A DNA stretch of 64,000 bases from Bacillota bacterium (lineage in GTDB: Bacteria > Bacillota_A > Clostridia > Christensenellales > Aristaeellaceae), in the NCBI GenBank assembly GCA_023421735.1, contig JAEZSP010000017.1, positions 62,001 to 126,000 on the forward strand, read 5' to 3'. The notes beneath the pieces were generated by a model that saw only the letters and a list, made by a program, of their open reading frames with translations, was not told where the DNA came from and ran no database searches. A program made the translations under genes and the position numbers. Shown here piece by piece: positions 43,442-51,950 of the stretch (within the stretch, counting starts at the first letter, position 1; every line of letters starts with the position of its first letter).

Positions 43442-43780
43442 TTAGAAGAGGCCCGGAATGTTGAGTCCGCCGGTCAGTTTACCCATTTCACGCTCGGTGG
43501 CTTCGCCCGCGATGCGCATGGCCTCGTTAACCGCCGCCTTCACCATGTCTTCGAGCATTTCCACGTCTTCGGGATCGACCGCTTCGGGCTTTATCTTGAT
43601 CTCAAGCAGTTCGTGCTTGCCGTTGACCTTCGCGGTCACAACGCCGCCGCCCGCAGAAGCCTCGAATTCTCTCGCCTCGAGCTCCTCCTGTACCTTTGCC
43701 ATCTGCTGTTGCAGTTTCTGCGCCTGGCGCGCCATCGCCTGCATATTTCCGCCGGGCATGCCCTGGAATCCACGTGCCAT
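43442..43780 (-). CDS. ebfC: YbaB/EbfC-family nucleoid-associated protein
   Basis: The 112-residue protein has an N-terminal Gly/Met-rich start ([20 protein letters not shown]), a helix [20 protein letters not shown] and the conserved [33 protein letters not shown] pattern (split in two in this description). It forms dimers that bind DNA. ATG 43780 is preferred because AAAGGA lies 8 bases before it; the upstream ATGs are either inside that site or before it. It is coupled to recR. Confidence 0.95.
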   Translation of the reverse strand: MARGFQGMPGGNMQAMARQAQKLQQQMAKVQEELEAREFEASAGGGVVTAKVNGKHELLEIKIKPEAVDPEDVEMLEDMVKAAVNEAMRIAGEATEREMGKLTGGLNIPGLF

Positions 43781-43813
43781 TTTGTTCATCCTTTCAAAAA
43801 AGACATCGTTTAT

Positions 43814-43842
43814 ATTATACATGATATTCCGGAAAACGTAAA
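43814..43842 (-). promoter_or_regulatory. Promoter of ebfC-recR
   Basis: Minus strand: TTTACG (plus 43837-43842), 17-base spacer, TATAAT (43814-43819). The -35 box overlaps the tail of the rpmF terminator. Confidence 0.8.
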
Positions 43843-43867
43843 GCCTCCCCCGGCAAGCGGGAGAGGC
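43839..43867 (-). terminator. Terminator of yceD-rpmF
   Basis: Minus strand: GCCTCTCCCG / CGGGGGAGGC (G-T pair) with a short loop, followed by TTTACG, 14 bases past rpmF. Confidence 0.75.
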
Positions 43868-43880
43868 TCGAATGCGCGCG

Positions 43881-44078
43881 TTACTTCGCGGCCTTCTTTT
43901 CGTCGACCTCGACGATCTTCTGACCGTCGTAGTAGCCGCAGTGCTTGCACACGCGGTGTGAAAGCTTCATCTTCTGGCAGCGCGGGCACTTCACAATGCC
44001 GGGCATGGACAGTTTCCAGTGGGAGCTACGGCGAGAGTGCTTTCTCGCCTTGGATATTTTCCCTTTCGGTGTGGCCAT
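43881..44078 (-). CDS. rpmF: 50S ribosomal protein L32
   Basis: The 65-residue protein starts [20 protein letters not shown] and contains [22 protein letters not shown], the zinc-binding version of L32 (four cysteines). It follows yceD by two bases, the usual pair. This zinc form suggests the cell may possess or lack the zinc-free paralog elsewhere. Confidence 0.97.
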   Translation of the reverse strand: MATPKGKISKARKHSRRSSHWKLSMPGIVKCPRCQKMKLSHRVCKHCGYYDGQKIVEVDEKKAAK

Positions 44079-44080
44079 CG

Positions 44081-44596
44081 TTACACCTCCTCATCGTCAT
44101 GCAGAAATTCTTTTAATGCCGCAAAGGGGTTTGCAACCTCGCCACCCTCCTGGCACGTGCAGGATACCGTGTTTCGGTCAGCGCCGCACACTGGACAGAG
44201 CCCTTTGCATTCCTCTTTGCAGAGAATGCGAATGGGCAGTTCCAGCAAGAGCGCGTCCCGCACCGAATCCGTAAGCTCTATGGTCGAGGCTTCGAAAACA
44301 TACAGATCCGGATCGTCGGGGTCGTTTGCCCGCGCGAAAACGGCGTCGACTTCCGCCCGGATGGGCATTTCAACCGCTCCCAGGCACCTGACGCAACGCG
44401 ACAGGAGCGTCGCCGTGACGTCCGCACGCACGTTTACCCGCTCCTCTGCGCCCACCATCGTCCCCTTCACCTTGATTCCGGTGAAGCGGATGGGGTCGCC
44501 CGAGAGCTCCATATCCTCGACAAGCACATCCTCATTGAGTGGATATTCCTGTCCGGGATACCTTAGCGCGTTCGATACGTCCACAAAGTTCGCCAA
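44081..44596 (-). CDS. yceD: YceD/DUF177 family protein
   Basis: The 171-residue protein has the DUF177 pattern [20 protein letters not shown] and a cysteine-rich C-terminus ([21 protein letters not shown], split across about residues 125-150). YceD is nearly always upstream of rpmF and is linked to 23S rRNA/ribosome function in plants and bacteria. A strong promoter stands 24 bases upstream and the gene leads the yceD-rpmF operon. Confidence 0.9.
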   Translation of the reverse strand: MANFVDVSNALRYPGQEYPLNEDVLVEDMELSGDPIRFTGIKVKGTMVGAEERVNVRADVTATLLSRCVRCLGAVEMPIRAEVDAVFARANDPDDPDLYVFEASTIELTDSVRDALLLELPIRILCKEECKGLCPVCGADRNTVSCTCQEGGEVANPFAALKEFLHDDEEV

Positions 44597-44619
44597 AGCA
44601 TTTCCCCCTAACCTAAACT

Positions 44620-44648
44620 ATTATATCCACATCGACCTCTTTTGTAAA
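44620..44648 (-). promoter_or_regulatory. Promoter of yceD-rpmF
   Basis: Minus strand: TTTACA (plus 44643-44648), 17-base spacer, TATAAT (44620-44625). The leader is about 15-17 bases. Confidence 0.88.
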
Positions 44649-44726
44649 GTTAAATGTCGGGCGCATACATGCCTGATTTTCGGTTGTGTCCCCAGACCCG
44701 GAAACGCGGACGGATTTCAAATCGTT

Positions 44727-44750
44727 CGCCCGGGGTCTGTACCCCGGGCG
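44727..44750 (-). terminator. Hairpin after ackA
   Basis: A perfect 10-bp palindromic stem CGCCCGGGGT / ACCCCGGGCG with a 4-base loop. It lies 27 bases past ackA; the T run is poor, so the efficiency is uncertain. Confidence 0.55.
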
Positions 44751-44776
44751 ATTGATCGGCGGATTCCGTCTCCCCG

Positions 44777-45973
44777 TTATTTCGTCGCGAGTTCAAGCGT
44801 ATCGCGCGCGATGGCGATTTCCTCGTTGGTGGGGATGACCCAGACCTGCACCTTGCTGTCGGGCGCGGAGATCTTGCCTTCAAACCCGCGGGTTGCAAGA
44901 TTGACTTCGGAATCGATCTTAACCCCGAGGCACTCGAGCCCTTCGCAGACCCAGCCGCGGCTGCGAGCATCGTTCTCGCCGATGCCGGCGGTGAAGACGA
45001 GCACGTCGAGGCCGCCCATGGCGGCCGTATAGGCGCCGATGTACTTGCGGATGCCGTAAGCCCACATTTCGAGGGCAGTCTTCGCATCCTCATTGCCGGC
45101 GTCCGCCGCCTTGTTGACATCGCGCATGTCGGATGACACGCCGGAGATGCCCAGAAGACCGGACTTTTTATTGAGGATACTGACCGCTTCCTTCGCAGTG
45201 ATGCCCTCGTTGTCGCAGATCGCCTCGACAACCGCCGGATCGACGCTGCCCGAGCGCGTTCCCATCAAAACGCCTTCGAGAGGCGTGAGGCCCATGGAGG
45301 TATCGACGCACTTTCCGCCGATGCACGCGGAGAGCGAGGAGCCATTGCCCAGATGGCACACGATCACTTTGCTGTCCGCGCCGAGGCCAAGCTTTTTCTG
45401 CGTGCGCGCGGAAACATAGCGGTGGCTGGTGCCATGGAAGCCGTAGCGGCGGATGGCGTACTTTTTGTAGTATTCCATGGGCACGCCGTACAGATACGCC
45501 TTCTTGGGCATGGTCTGATGAAACGCCGTGTCGAACACCGCAACCTGCGGCGTCGTCGGCATGACGGCCTGGCAGGCCTTGATGCCCATGAGGTTGGCGG
45601 GATTGTGGAGCGGACCCAGCGGGATGCAGTCGACGATCGCCTGGATGACTGCGTCGTCGATGACGCAGGAGGCGGTGAACTTATCGCCGCCGTGGAGCAC
45701 GCGATGGCCAACCGCGCCGATCTCGGAAATGTCGGCGATCACGCCATGCGCCTTGTCGACGAGCGCCTCGAGCACGACGCCCATGGCTGCCGTGTGATCC
45801 TTAATGGGCGTTTTGAGCGAGAACACGCCGTCCGTTCCGTACTTGTGCACGAGGTTCGAGCCTTCGATGCCGATGCGCTCGACCAGGCCCTTTGCGACGA
45901 CCGACTCGTCCGCCATGTCGATCAGCTGATATTTGAGAGAGGAAGAACCCGCGTTGATGATCAGAATTTTCAT
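44777..45973 (-). CDS. ackA: Acetate kinase
   Basis: The 398-residue protein starts MKILIINAGSSSLKYQLIDM (ASKHA phosphate motif) and has HRVLHGGDKF, HNPANLMGI, FDTAFHQTMP, RRYGFHGTSHRYV and GIGENDARSRGW, all diagnostic for acetate kinase. It turns acetyl phosphate and ADP into acetate and ATP, the last step of fermentation. AAGGAGA precedes the ATG. It follows pta by ten bases in a pta-ackA operon. Confidence 0.98.
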   Translation of the reverse strand: MKILIINAGSSSLKYQLIDMADESVVAKGLVERIGIEGSNLVHKYGTDGVFSLKTPIKDHTAAMGVVLEALVDKAHGVIADISEIGAVGHRVLHGGDKFTASCVIDDAVIQAIVDCIPLGPLHNPANLMGIKACQAVMPTTPQVAVFDTAFHQTMPKKAYLYGVPMEYYKKYAIRRYGFHGTSHRYVSARTQKKLGLGADSKVIVCHLGNGSSLSACIGGKCVDTSMGLTPLEGVLMGTRSGSVDPAVVEAICDNEGITAKEAVSILNKKSGLLGISGVSSDMRDVNKAADAGNEDAKTALEMWAYGIRKYIGAYTAAMGGLDVLVFTAGIGENDARSRGWVCEGLECLGVKIDSEVNLATRGFEGKISAPDSKVQVWVIPTNEEIAIARDTLELATK

Positions 45974-45983
45974 TTGTATCTCC

Positions 45984-46979
45984 TTAGCCCTGCGCCTGCA
46001 CGGCGGTGATTGCGACGGTCGCCACGATGTCGTCCACGGAGCAGCCGCGGGAGAGATCGTTGCAGGGTTTCGCGATGCCCTGCAGAATCGGACCGTAGGC
46101 ATTTGCGCCCGCGAGCCGTTCAACAAGCTTATAACCGATGTTTCCGGCATTCAGATTGGGGAACACAAGCGTATTGGCCTGTCCCGCAACCGCTGAGCCG
46201 GGCGCCTTGAGCGTGCCGACTTTCGGCACGAGCGCGGCATCAAGCTGGAGCTCGCCGTCGAGCTGGAGGTCGGGCGCCATTTCCTTGGCGATTTTGGTCG
46301 CCTCCTGAACGAGCGTCACGTCGTCGTGCTTTGCGGAACCCTTCGTGGAGAAGGAGAGCATTGCGACCTTCGGCTCCATGTTCGCAAGCGCGCGCGCGCT
46401 GTCTGCCGCGCCGAGCGCGATATTTGCCAGTTCCTCCGCGGAAGGCTCGATGTTGACCGCGCAGTCGGCAAACACGAGAACGCCCTCCTGGCCGAACGCT
46501 TTGTTCGGGCATTCCATCAGGAAGCAGGAGGACACGGTCTTGATGCCGGGCTTGGACTTGATGATCTGCAGCGCCGGGCGGAGCATATCGCCGGTGGAGT
46601 GGATGGCACCGGAGACGAGTCCGTCCGCATCGCCCACTTTGACCATCATCACGCCGTAATACATGGGATCGGCGACCTTTTTGGCCGCCTCGCCCTCGGT
46701 CATGCCCTTCGCCTTGCGCAGCTCGTAGAGCTTCGCCGCATAGTCGGCTGCCTTCTCGGATGACTTAGGATCGACAATTTCGATGCCTGTGAGATCGGTA
46801 TTCGTTTCAGCGGCGACGGCCTGCACCTTCGCCGGATCGCCCAGCATGGTAATCTTCGCAAGCCCCGTCTTCGCAATCTTTGCAGCTGCCTGCACGTTTC
46901 GTGTTTCTTCGCCCTCGGGCAAAACGATGTGCTTGACGTCCGTCATGGCCTTCGCCATGATCCTGTCAATAAGCGCCAT
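45984..46979 (-). CDS. pta: Phosphate acetyltransferase
   Basis: The 331-residue protein is a short (PTA_PTB-only) phosphotransacetylase: IVLPEGEETRNVQAAAKI, DPMYYGVMMVKVGDADGLVSGA, FSTKGSAKHDD and NLNAGNIGYKLVERLAG are standard motifs. It converts acetyl-CoA and phosphate to acetyl phosphate for AckA. GCGGAGGGATTCA precedes the ATG. A promoter is found at 47020-47048. Confidence 0.97.
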   Translation of the reverse strand: MALIDRIMAKAMTDVKHIVLPEGEETRNVQAAAKIAKTGLAKITMLGDPAKVQAVAAETNTDLTGIEIVDPKSSEKAADYAAKLYELRKAKGMTEGEAAKKVADPMYYGVMMVKVGDADGLVSGAIHSTGDMLRPALQIIKSKPGIKTVSSCFLMECPNKAFGQEGVLVFADCAVNIEPSAEELANIALGAADSARALANMEPKVAMLSFSTKGSAKHDDVTLVQEATKIAKEMAPDLQLDGELQLDAALVPKVGTLKAPGSAVAGQANTLVFPNLNAGNIGYKLVERLAGANAYGPILQGIAKPCNDLSRGCSVDDIVATVAITAVQAQG

Positions 46980-47019
46980 ATTGAATCCCTCCGCAATCGG
47001 TGATATTTACACTCCTACT

Positions 47020-47048
47020 ATTATACGACACTTAGACGCCGAAGGAAA
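47020..47048 (-). promoter_or_regulatory. Promoter of pta-ackA
   Basis: Minus strand: TTTCCT (plus 47043-47048), 17-base spacer, TATAAT (47020-47025), about 41 bases before the pta ATG. Confidence 0.65.
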
Positions 47049-47067
47049 GTCGTTTAATCGAAACCTT

Positions 47068-47514
47068 TCATTTTTGGCGCTTTATCTTAAAAAATGAATG
47101 CAAAACCTGCATACATGCTTCCGCAAGCAGCCCGCCCTCACACCTGCAGAAGTGCGAAAATGCGGGGTCTTCCGGAATACGGTACACGCTCCCCGCACAG
47201 CCCGCGCCGGGATCCGCTGCGCCAAACACGAGCCGGTCGATCCGCGCCTGCGAAACGGCACCCGCGCACATGGGACACGGCTCGAGGGTTACATATATGG
47301 TTGCGCCCGTAAGCCGCCAATCCGTTTTTGCAGCGCGACGGATGGCGAGGATCTCCGCGTGCGCGGTGGGATCTTTTGACCGTTCCCGCTCGTTGTGCGC
47401 ACGCGCGACGATCTCCCCATTTTGGACGATCACGCAGCCGACGGGCATTTCGCCCTCGTCGAGCGCGATTTCGGCTTCCCGGATGGCGGCGCGCATGAAA
47501 TCCTGATCGGACAT
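47068..47514 (-). CDS. tadA: tRNA-specific adenosine deaminase TadA
   Basis: The 148-residue deaminase has the zinc and catalytic motif TAHAEILAIR (HAE) and the PCxxC motif TLEPCPMCAGAVSQARIDR, with FGAADPGAGCAGSV, the TadA-type tail. It makes inosine at the wobble position of tRNA-Arg(ACG). ATG 47514 is chosen because GGAGG precedes it by 7 bases; a TTG two codons upstream has a poorer spacing. I looked for the SRP RNA gene often found near tadA in Bacillota and did not find it here. Confidence 0.95.
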   Translation of the reverse strand: MSDQDFMRAAIREAEIALDEGEMPVGCVIVQNGEIVARAHNERERSKDPTAHAEILAIRRAAKTDWRLTGATIYVTLEPCPMCAGAVSQARIDRLVFGAADPGAGCAGSVYRIPEDPAFSHFCRCEGGLLAEACMQVLHSFFKIKRQK

Positions 47515-47529
47515 ATTCAAGCCTCCGTG

Positions 47530-47557
47530 TTGTATTTTAAGCGTGTTCGAGTATAAT
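47530..47557 (+). promoter_or_regulatory. Possible promoter of the Gfo/Idh/MocA gene
   Basis: TTGTAT (47530-47535), 16-base spacer, TATAAT (47552-47557), 50 bases before the ATG. Confidence 0.6.
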
Positions 47558-47606
47558 ATACTTAGCCTTATGATCCATATTATAGTACGAAGGGCGGAAA
47601 AAGCAA

Positions 47607-48695
47607 ATGGCAGATAAACTCAGGATCGGGATTATTGGAACCGGCGGCATCGCGCACTCGCACATGAAGGCGTATCTCGAAATGGACGATGTGGAAATCA
47701 TCGGCGCATCGGACATCGTGCCCGGCAAGGCGCGCGCGTTCTTGGATGAATTCAATCTCACCGCCGTCCCCGCATTTGACGACAATGACGCGCTTCTCGC
47801 GCTGAAGCCCGACGGTGTGAGCGTTTGCACATACAATACCACACACCACACCTGCGCCATCGCCGCGATGAAGGCGGGCGTGCACGTTTTGTGTGAAAAA
47901 CCCATGTCCGTGCGCCTTGAGACCGCGATCGAGATGGCGAAGGTACAGAAGGAAACGGGGCTGATTCTCACCATCGGCTTCCAGCCGCGCTATGATCCGA
48001 ACATGCTCATGGTCAAAGAACTCGTGCGCTCGGGCGAACTGGGGCACATCTACTACATCCAGACCGGCGGCGGGAGGCGGCGCGGCATTCCGGGCGGCAC
48101 ATTCGTGCAGAAGGATCTGGCGGGCGTGGGCTGTCTGGCCGACATCGGCTGCTACGGCCTCGACATGGCGCTCAATTCCGTCGGCTACAGAAAGCCCGTC
48201 ACCGTGTCCGCCTATGCCTCCGATTACTTTGGAAAGAACCCCAAGTACTTCAAAGACGCCGACAAGTTCTCCGTGGACGACTTCACCTGCGCGCTGATCC
48301 GCTTTGAAGACGGGCTGGTGATGGACTTCCGCATGAGCTGGGCGATGCACATGGATACCATGGGCGACACGCTCTTCCTCGGCACGGATGGCGGCCTGAA
48401 GGTCAAGTCCCCCAACCCGCACCTCAACTGGGGCGGCGCATGGGACGGCACCATTGGCGACGTATTCCTCTACAAGGATGTCTGCGGCAACCAGACCGAG
48501 ACTAAGATTCCGCTCAAGCAGAACGCGAACAACCGCTTCTACCTCAAGTGCCGCGCGTTCTGCGACGCCGTCAAGACCGGCGGCGAATCGCCCATCCCGT
48601 GGCAGGAGATCATCTACAATCAAGCAATCATCGACGGCATCATCCGTTCGAGCGAAGCGAAGCGCGAAGTCGAGGTCGTGATTCCGGAGATCTAG
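47607..48695 (+). CDS. Gfo/Idh/MocA family oxidoreductase
   Basis: The 362-residue protein has an N-terminal Rossmann fold (LRIGIIGTGGIAHSHMKAYL) and the signature VHVLCEKPMSVRLETA (EKP), followed by the alpha/beta substrate domain (GVGCLADIGCYGLDMAL). The family oxidises or reduces sugars and cyclitols with NAD(P). The substrate is unknown; no sugar operon flanks it. GGGCGG lies 12 bases before the ATG. It is monocistronic, closed by a palindromic hairpin. Confidence 0.9.
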   Translation: MADKLRIGIIGTGGIAHSHMKAYLEMDDVEIIGASDIVPGKARAFLDEFNLTAVPAFDDNDALLALKPDGVSVCTYNTTHHTCAIAAMKAGVHVLCEKPMSVRLETAIEMAKVQKETGLILTIGFQPRYDPNMLMVKELVRSGELGHIYYIQTGGGRRRGIPGGTFVQKDLAGVGCLADIGCYGLDMALNSVGYRKPVTVSAYASDYFGKNPKYFKDADKFSVDDFTCALIRFEDGLVMDFRMSWAMHMDTMGDTLFLGTDGGLKVKSPNPHLNWGGAWDGTIGDVFLYKDVCGNQTETKIPLKQNANNRFYLKCRAFCDAVKTGGESPIPWQEIIYNQAIIDGIIRSSEAKREVEVVIPEI

Positions 48696-48719
48696 GAAGA
48701 ACATCCATGGTTTGTCCGT

Positions 48720-48760
48720 CGGCCGTCCGGGGACATGCGTGACCCCGGACGGCCGAATTT
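48720..48760 (+). terminator. Terminator of the Gfo/Idh/MocA gene
   Basis: A perfect 13-bp stem CGGCCGTCCGGGG / CCCCGGACGGCCG with a 10-base loop, followed by AATTT. It ends 17 bases before the next ATG. Confidence 0.65.
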
Positions 48761-48776
48761 ACGATGGGAGTGCTAT

Positions 48777-49754
48777 ATGAGGTTATTTTATTCCACTTGT
48801 CCGGCCGGGCTCGAAGAACCGGCGAGGCGATTGGCGGAACGGGTTGTGCCGGGGTTTTCGCCCAAGGCGGTCATGTCCGGTGCGGTTTTATATGCAGCAA
48901 AGGTCGACAACCCGGCATGCGCGGGATTTACGAACACGTATTTGCAGGTCGCGCGCCTTGACAAGTGCAGTTCGGTTACGCACGCAGCGAAGCTGTTCCT
49001 CTCGGAACGGCGTGCGCTGACGGATGCCGAGCGCGCCATGCGCGCCTACGGGTTCGAGAGCTTTCGCGCGATGTTCTCCGAGGCAAACAAACTCGAGGGC
49101 GTCGATCAAGAATACCGCGAGGCATTTGAGCGCGCGATCCGCGTGCGCAACGACCGGATGAACCCGCAAACGGAGCTGCTCGTCTTGCGCCGCAGCGAAG
49201 GAAGCGCGATGCTGCTTCTCCGGCTCACAAAGCCGCGTCCGACAAAAAAGGGCGAGCTCTCCCCCGCCGTCGCGAGCTGCATGGCGTTCCTTGCGAAGCC
49301 CGAACCGAGCGGATCGTTTCTCGACCCGTTCACGGGATCGGGCGCCATCGGCATCGCGCGCATGGCGCTTGGTCAATCGAAGCGCATCCTGCTCGCAGAC
49401 GCGGACGAGAACGCGGTCAAAAAGCTGAAAACGCGCATCCCCTCGCGTGCGGATGTCGAAAAGCTCGACGCGACGCGCCTTCCCGAACGCTTCTCCGAAG
49501 GCGCATTCACCGAGATTGCAACCGATCCCCCATGGGGTCTCTATAAACCCCTGAACGGCGATCCGACAGCCTTTGCACAGGCGGTCGTCACAAGCCTCGC
49601 GTACGTTCTCGCGCCCTACGGCACGCTCGTCCTGCTGACATCCATGAAATCCGAATTCTCAGACGCCCTGAAGGATTCCGCTCTCGACCTCCAAGAACGA
49701 TACGACATCCTCGTCAACGGCAAAAAAGCCGCCATCTTCGTCGCGCGGAAATAA
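48777..49754 (+). CDS. UPF0020/TrmN-type RNA methyltransferase
   Basis: The 325-residue protein has an N-terminal domain resembling THUMP-like modules (MRLFYSTCPAGLEEPARRLA) and a Rossmann methyltransferase domain with FLDPFTGSGAIGIARMAL (motif I) and ATDPPWGLYK (motif IV, DPPW). Such proteins modify guanosines or cytosines of tRNA/rRNA. The precise target cannot be told. GATGGGAG precedes the ATG. A strong terminator follows at 49801. Confidence 0.8.
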   Translation: MRLFYSTCPAGLEEPARRLAERVVPGFSPKAVMSGAVLYAAKVDNPACAGFTNTYLQVARLDKCSSVTHAAKLFLSERRALTDAERAMRAYGFESFRAMFSEANKLEGVDQEYREAFERAIRVRNDRMNPQTELLVLRRSEGSAMLLLRLTKPRPTKKGELSPAVASCMAFLAKPEPSGSFLDPFTGSGAIGIARMALGQSKRILLADADENAVKKLKTRIPSRADVEKLDATRLPERFSEGAFTEIATDPPWGLYKPLNGDPTAFAQAVVTSLAYVLAPYGTLVLLTSMKSEFSDALKDSALDLQERYDILVNGKKAAIFVARK

Positions 49755-49800
49755 CGGCGCGGGAAGCGGGACGCCGCACCGGACAATTGATCAAGCCATC

Positions 49801-49837
49801 GGGTGCGCGGGGTTTGTTCCCCGCGCACCCTCTTTTT
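49801..49837 (+). terminator. Terminator of the RNA methyltransferase gene
   Basis: A perfect 12-bp stem GGGTGCGCGGGG / CCCCGCGCACCC with a TTTGTT loop, then TCTTTTT. Confidence 0.92.
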
Positions 49838-49877
49838 GGGATTATTGGTATTTCGCCACGCCCATTTAGAAGCAATT

Positions 49878-49910
49878 GGATCTCAAGGGGCTTGTACGCC
49901 CGGGAGATCC
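49878..49910 (-). terminator. Hairpin downstream of the eda operon
   Basis: GGATCTC / GAGATCC stem with an inner GGGGC / GCCC arm, 50 bases past the Eda-VOC stop. The 3' tail lacks a strong T run on the minus strand. Confidence 0.4.
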
Positions 49911-49960
49911 AAAAGACGGAGAATAAAGGCATAACCCCTGAGGAAACGCCCCGTTCCCCG

Positions 49961-50917
49961 TTATTTTTTCAGCAGATGCACTGCAAATCCGGCGATTTCG
50001 TCTTTGAGGTAGATGGCGGTGATCCTCCCGTCCTTGGTGCCGATAGGTTCGTCCTCAAACCGGAAGCCGCGCAGTTGCAGGTGAAACATGGCGCGCTCGA
50101 CGCTGTTTGTCGCGATGGCGATGTGCCCGCGCCGCCCGCGTCCCGGCGCGTTCATGAGTTCGAAGGCGTCGCCGACCATGATGGACTTCGCACTCCCGGA
50201 GAAGGGCAGGCCGAGGAGCTTGGCGAACAGAAGCGCGTCTGTGCGCGCGGTCTCGGGATCGCCGGAATTGATGCCGATGTGGCGCAGCTCAAAGCCGAGT
50301 ACCCTGCGCACCGCGCCCGCCGCAAGATCGGCGATCCGCGCCCAGTCGCGCGCCTTGATCGCGTCGCCCGGAGCCATCCAGCTTCCACCGACCGCCAGCA
50401 CCCTGTCAAACGCGAGGTACTCTCCGACATTTTTCTCGTCGATCCCGCCGGTCGGCACGAAGGTGACGCTGCCGTAGGGCGCGGACATGGCCTTGATGAG
50501 CTTCAGGCCGCCCAGTGCTTCAGCAGGGAAGAATTTCACCGTCGAGAGCCCGAACCCCAACGCCGCCTCGATGTCGGAGGGCGTCGCACATCCGGGCAGG
50601 ATCGGCACCTCGTGCTCCACACACCAGCTCACAACATCGGGATTCAGCCCGGGCGAAACGATGTAGGTCGCGCCCGCGTGGACGGCCCGCTTCGCCTGAT
50701 CGATGGTCAGAACAGTACCCGCACCCAGGATCACATCCGGCAGCTCCGCATTGACCCGGCGAATCGCCTCCTCGGCGGCGGCGGTGCGAAACGTCATTTC
50801 GGCGACGGGTAGTCCGCCCTGCTGAAGCGCGCGGCACAGCGGCACGGCGTCATTGGCATCCTCGATCTTGATCACGGGCACCAGCCCGACGAGCTTCAAC
50901 TTCTCCTGCGCTGTCAT
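49961..50917 (-). CDS. KDPG/KHG aldolase fused to a VOC (glyoxalase-like) domain
   Basis: The 318-residue protein begins with a complete KDPG aldolase barrel (residues about 1-205): VGLVPVIKIEDANDAVPLCRA, the glutamate in PVAEMTFRTAAA, ILGAGTVLT, and the Schiff-base lysine in LSTVKFFPAEALGG. Residues about 210-318 form a VOC-like domain (LRHIGINSGDPETARTDALLF, GHIAIATNSVERAMFHLQLRG). It cleaves 2-keto-3-deoxy-6-phosphogluconate to pyruvate and glyceraldehyde-3-phosphate or acts on 4-hydroxy-2-oxoglutarate. The VOC part may add a metal-dependent step; known in some Bacillota. It is the last gene of eda-kdgK-eda. Confidence 0.9.
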   Translation of the reverse strand: MTAQEKLKLVGLVPVIKIEDANDAVPLCRALQQGGLPVAEMTFRTAAAEEAIRRVNAELPDVILGAGTVLTIDQAKRAVHAGATYIVSPGLNPDVVSWCVEHEVPILPGCATPSDIEAALGFGLSTVKFFPAEALGGLKLIKAMSAPYGSVTFVPTGGIDEKNVGEYLAFDRVLAVGGSWMAPGDAIKARDWARIADLAAGAVRRVLGFELRHIGINSGDPETARTDALLFAKLLGLPFSGSAKSIMVGDAFELMNAPGRGRRGHIAIATNSVERAMFHLQLRGFRFEDEPIGTKDGRITAIYLKDEIAGFAVHLLKK

Positions 50918-50927
50918 GTATGGCCTC

Positions 50928-51950
50928 CTATCGTTGCACGCGTCCCGAGCCGGAGCCGCCCATGAGGGCCAACACTTCCGCTTCGGACGCGTGATTGAAG
51001 TCGAATTCGATCGTCTGCTTCAGGCAACTCGCCGCGACGGCAAACTCGATGGCTTTCTGGCAGTCCCAGCCCGACAGCATCGCATGGATGAGCCCCCCGC
51101 CGAAGCTGTCTCCCCCGCCCACGCGGTCGACGATGTGGATGAGGTAGTTCTTCGCAAAGAACGCCTCCGTCCCGTTCCAAAGCATGCCCGACCAATTGTT
51201 GTCGCTGGCGGAAATGGAACCGCGCAGCGTGATTGCCACATACCGGAACCCAAAGCGCGCCATGAGCTGTTTTGCGACGGACACATAGCCTTCCCGGTCG
51301 ATCTTGCCGCCATCGACGTCCGTGTTTTCGGCTTCGATGCCGAATACGTCCTTGGCGTCCTCCTCGTTGGCGATGCACACATCGACATACGGCATCAGTT
51401 TTGCCATCGCCGCACCCGCCTGCGCGCGCGTCCAGAGTTTTTTGCGGTAATTGAGATCGCAGCTCACCTTGACGCCCATTTCCCGCGCGGTTTTCACCGC
51501 ATCCATGCAGATTTCGGGAAGTGCGCCACCCAGCGCCGGCGTGATCCCCGTAAAGTGGAGCCAATCGGCACCCGACAGGATCGCTTTCCAGTCGAAATCC
51601 TCGCGCTTTGCCTCCGCGATGGCGGAATGCGCGCGGTCGTAGATCACCTTGCTGCCGCGCTGGGATGCGCCCTTTTCCACAAAATAGATGCCCAGCCGCT
51701 CACCCCCGCGCGCGATGAGAGTAGTATCTACGCCGTACCTGCGCAGTTCGTTGACGGCATTTTGGCCGATCTCGTGCGCCGGAACCTTTGTGACATAGGC
51801 GCTCTCGTGCCCATAATTCGCCAGCGATACCGCCGCGTTCGCCTCCCCGCCCGCGTAGGTGGCCTCGAATGAAGCCGTCTGGCAGAACCTTAGATACCCG
51901 GGAGGATTGAGCCGCATCATAATTTCTCCGAACGAAACGATTTTGCCCAT
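50928..51950 (-). CDS. kdgK: 2-keto-3-deoxygluconate kinase (PfkB family)
   Basis: The 340-residue kinase has the PfkB motif near the N-terminus (YAGGEANAAVSLANYGH) and the C-terminal DRVGGGDSFGGGLIHAML with the catalytic Asp. IVSFGEIMMRLNPPGYLRF is typical of KdgK. It phosphorylates KDG from uronate (pectin, alginate) or related breakdown to KDPG, which the adjoining aldolase cleaves. It starts at the base next to the end of the first eda gene and ends 10 bases before the second. No uronate isomerase genes are in the window. Confidence 0.93.
   Translation of the reverse strand: MGKIVSFGEIMMRLNPPGYLRFCQTASFEATYAGGEANAAVSLANYGHESAYVTKVPAHEIGQNAVNELRRYGVDTTLIARGGERLGIYFVEKGASQRGSKVIYDRAHSAIAEAKREDFDWKAILSGADWLHFTGITPALGGALPEICMDAVKTAREMGVKVSCDLNYRKKLWTRAQAGAAMAKLMPYVDVCIANEEDAKDVFGIEAENTDVDGGKIDREGYVSVAKQLMARFGFRYVAITLRGSISASDNNWSGMLWNGTEAFFAKNYLIHIVDRVGGGDSFGGGLIHAMLSGWDCQKAIEFAVAASCLKQTIEFDFNHASEAEVLALMGGSGSGRVQR

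Noticed and set aside
46980..47067. SRP RNA gene between tadA and pta
   Set aside because: The gap is only 88 bases and lacks the GGAA/AGCAG signature of the SRP Alu-less helix; it holds the pta promoter.
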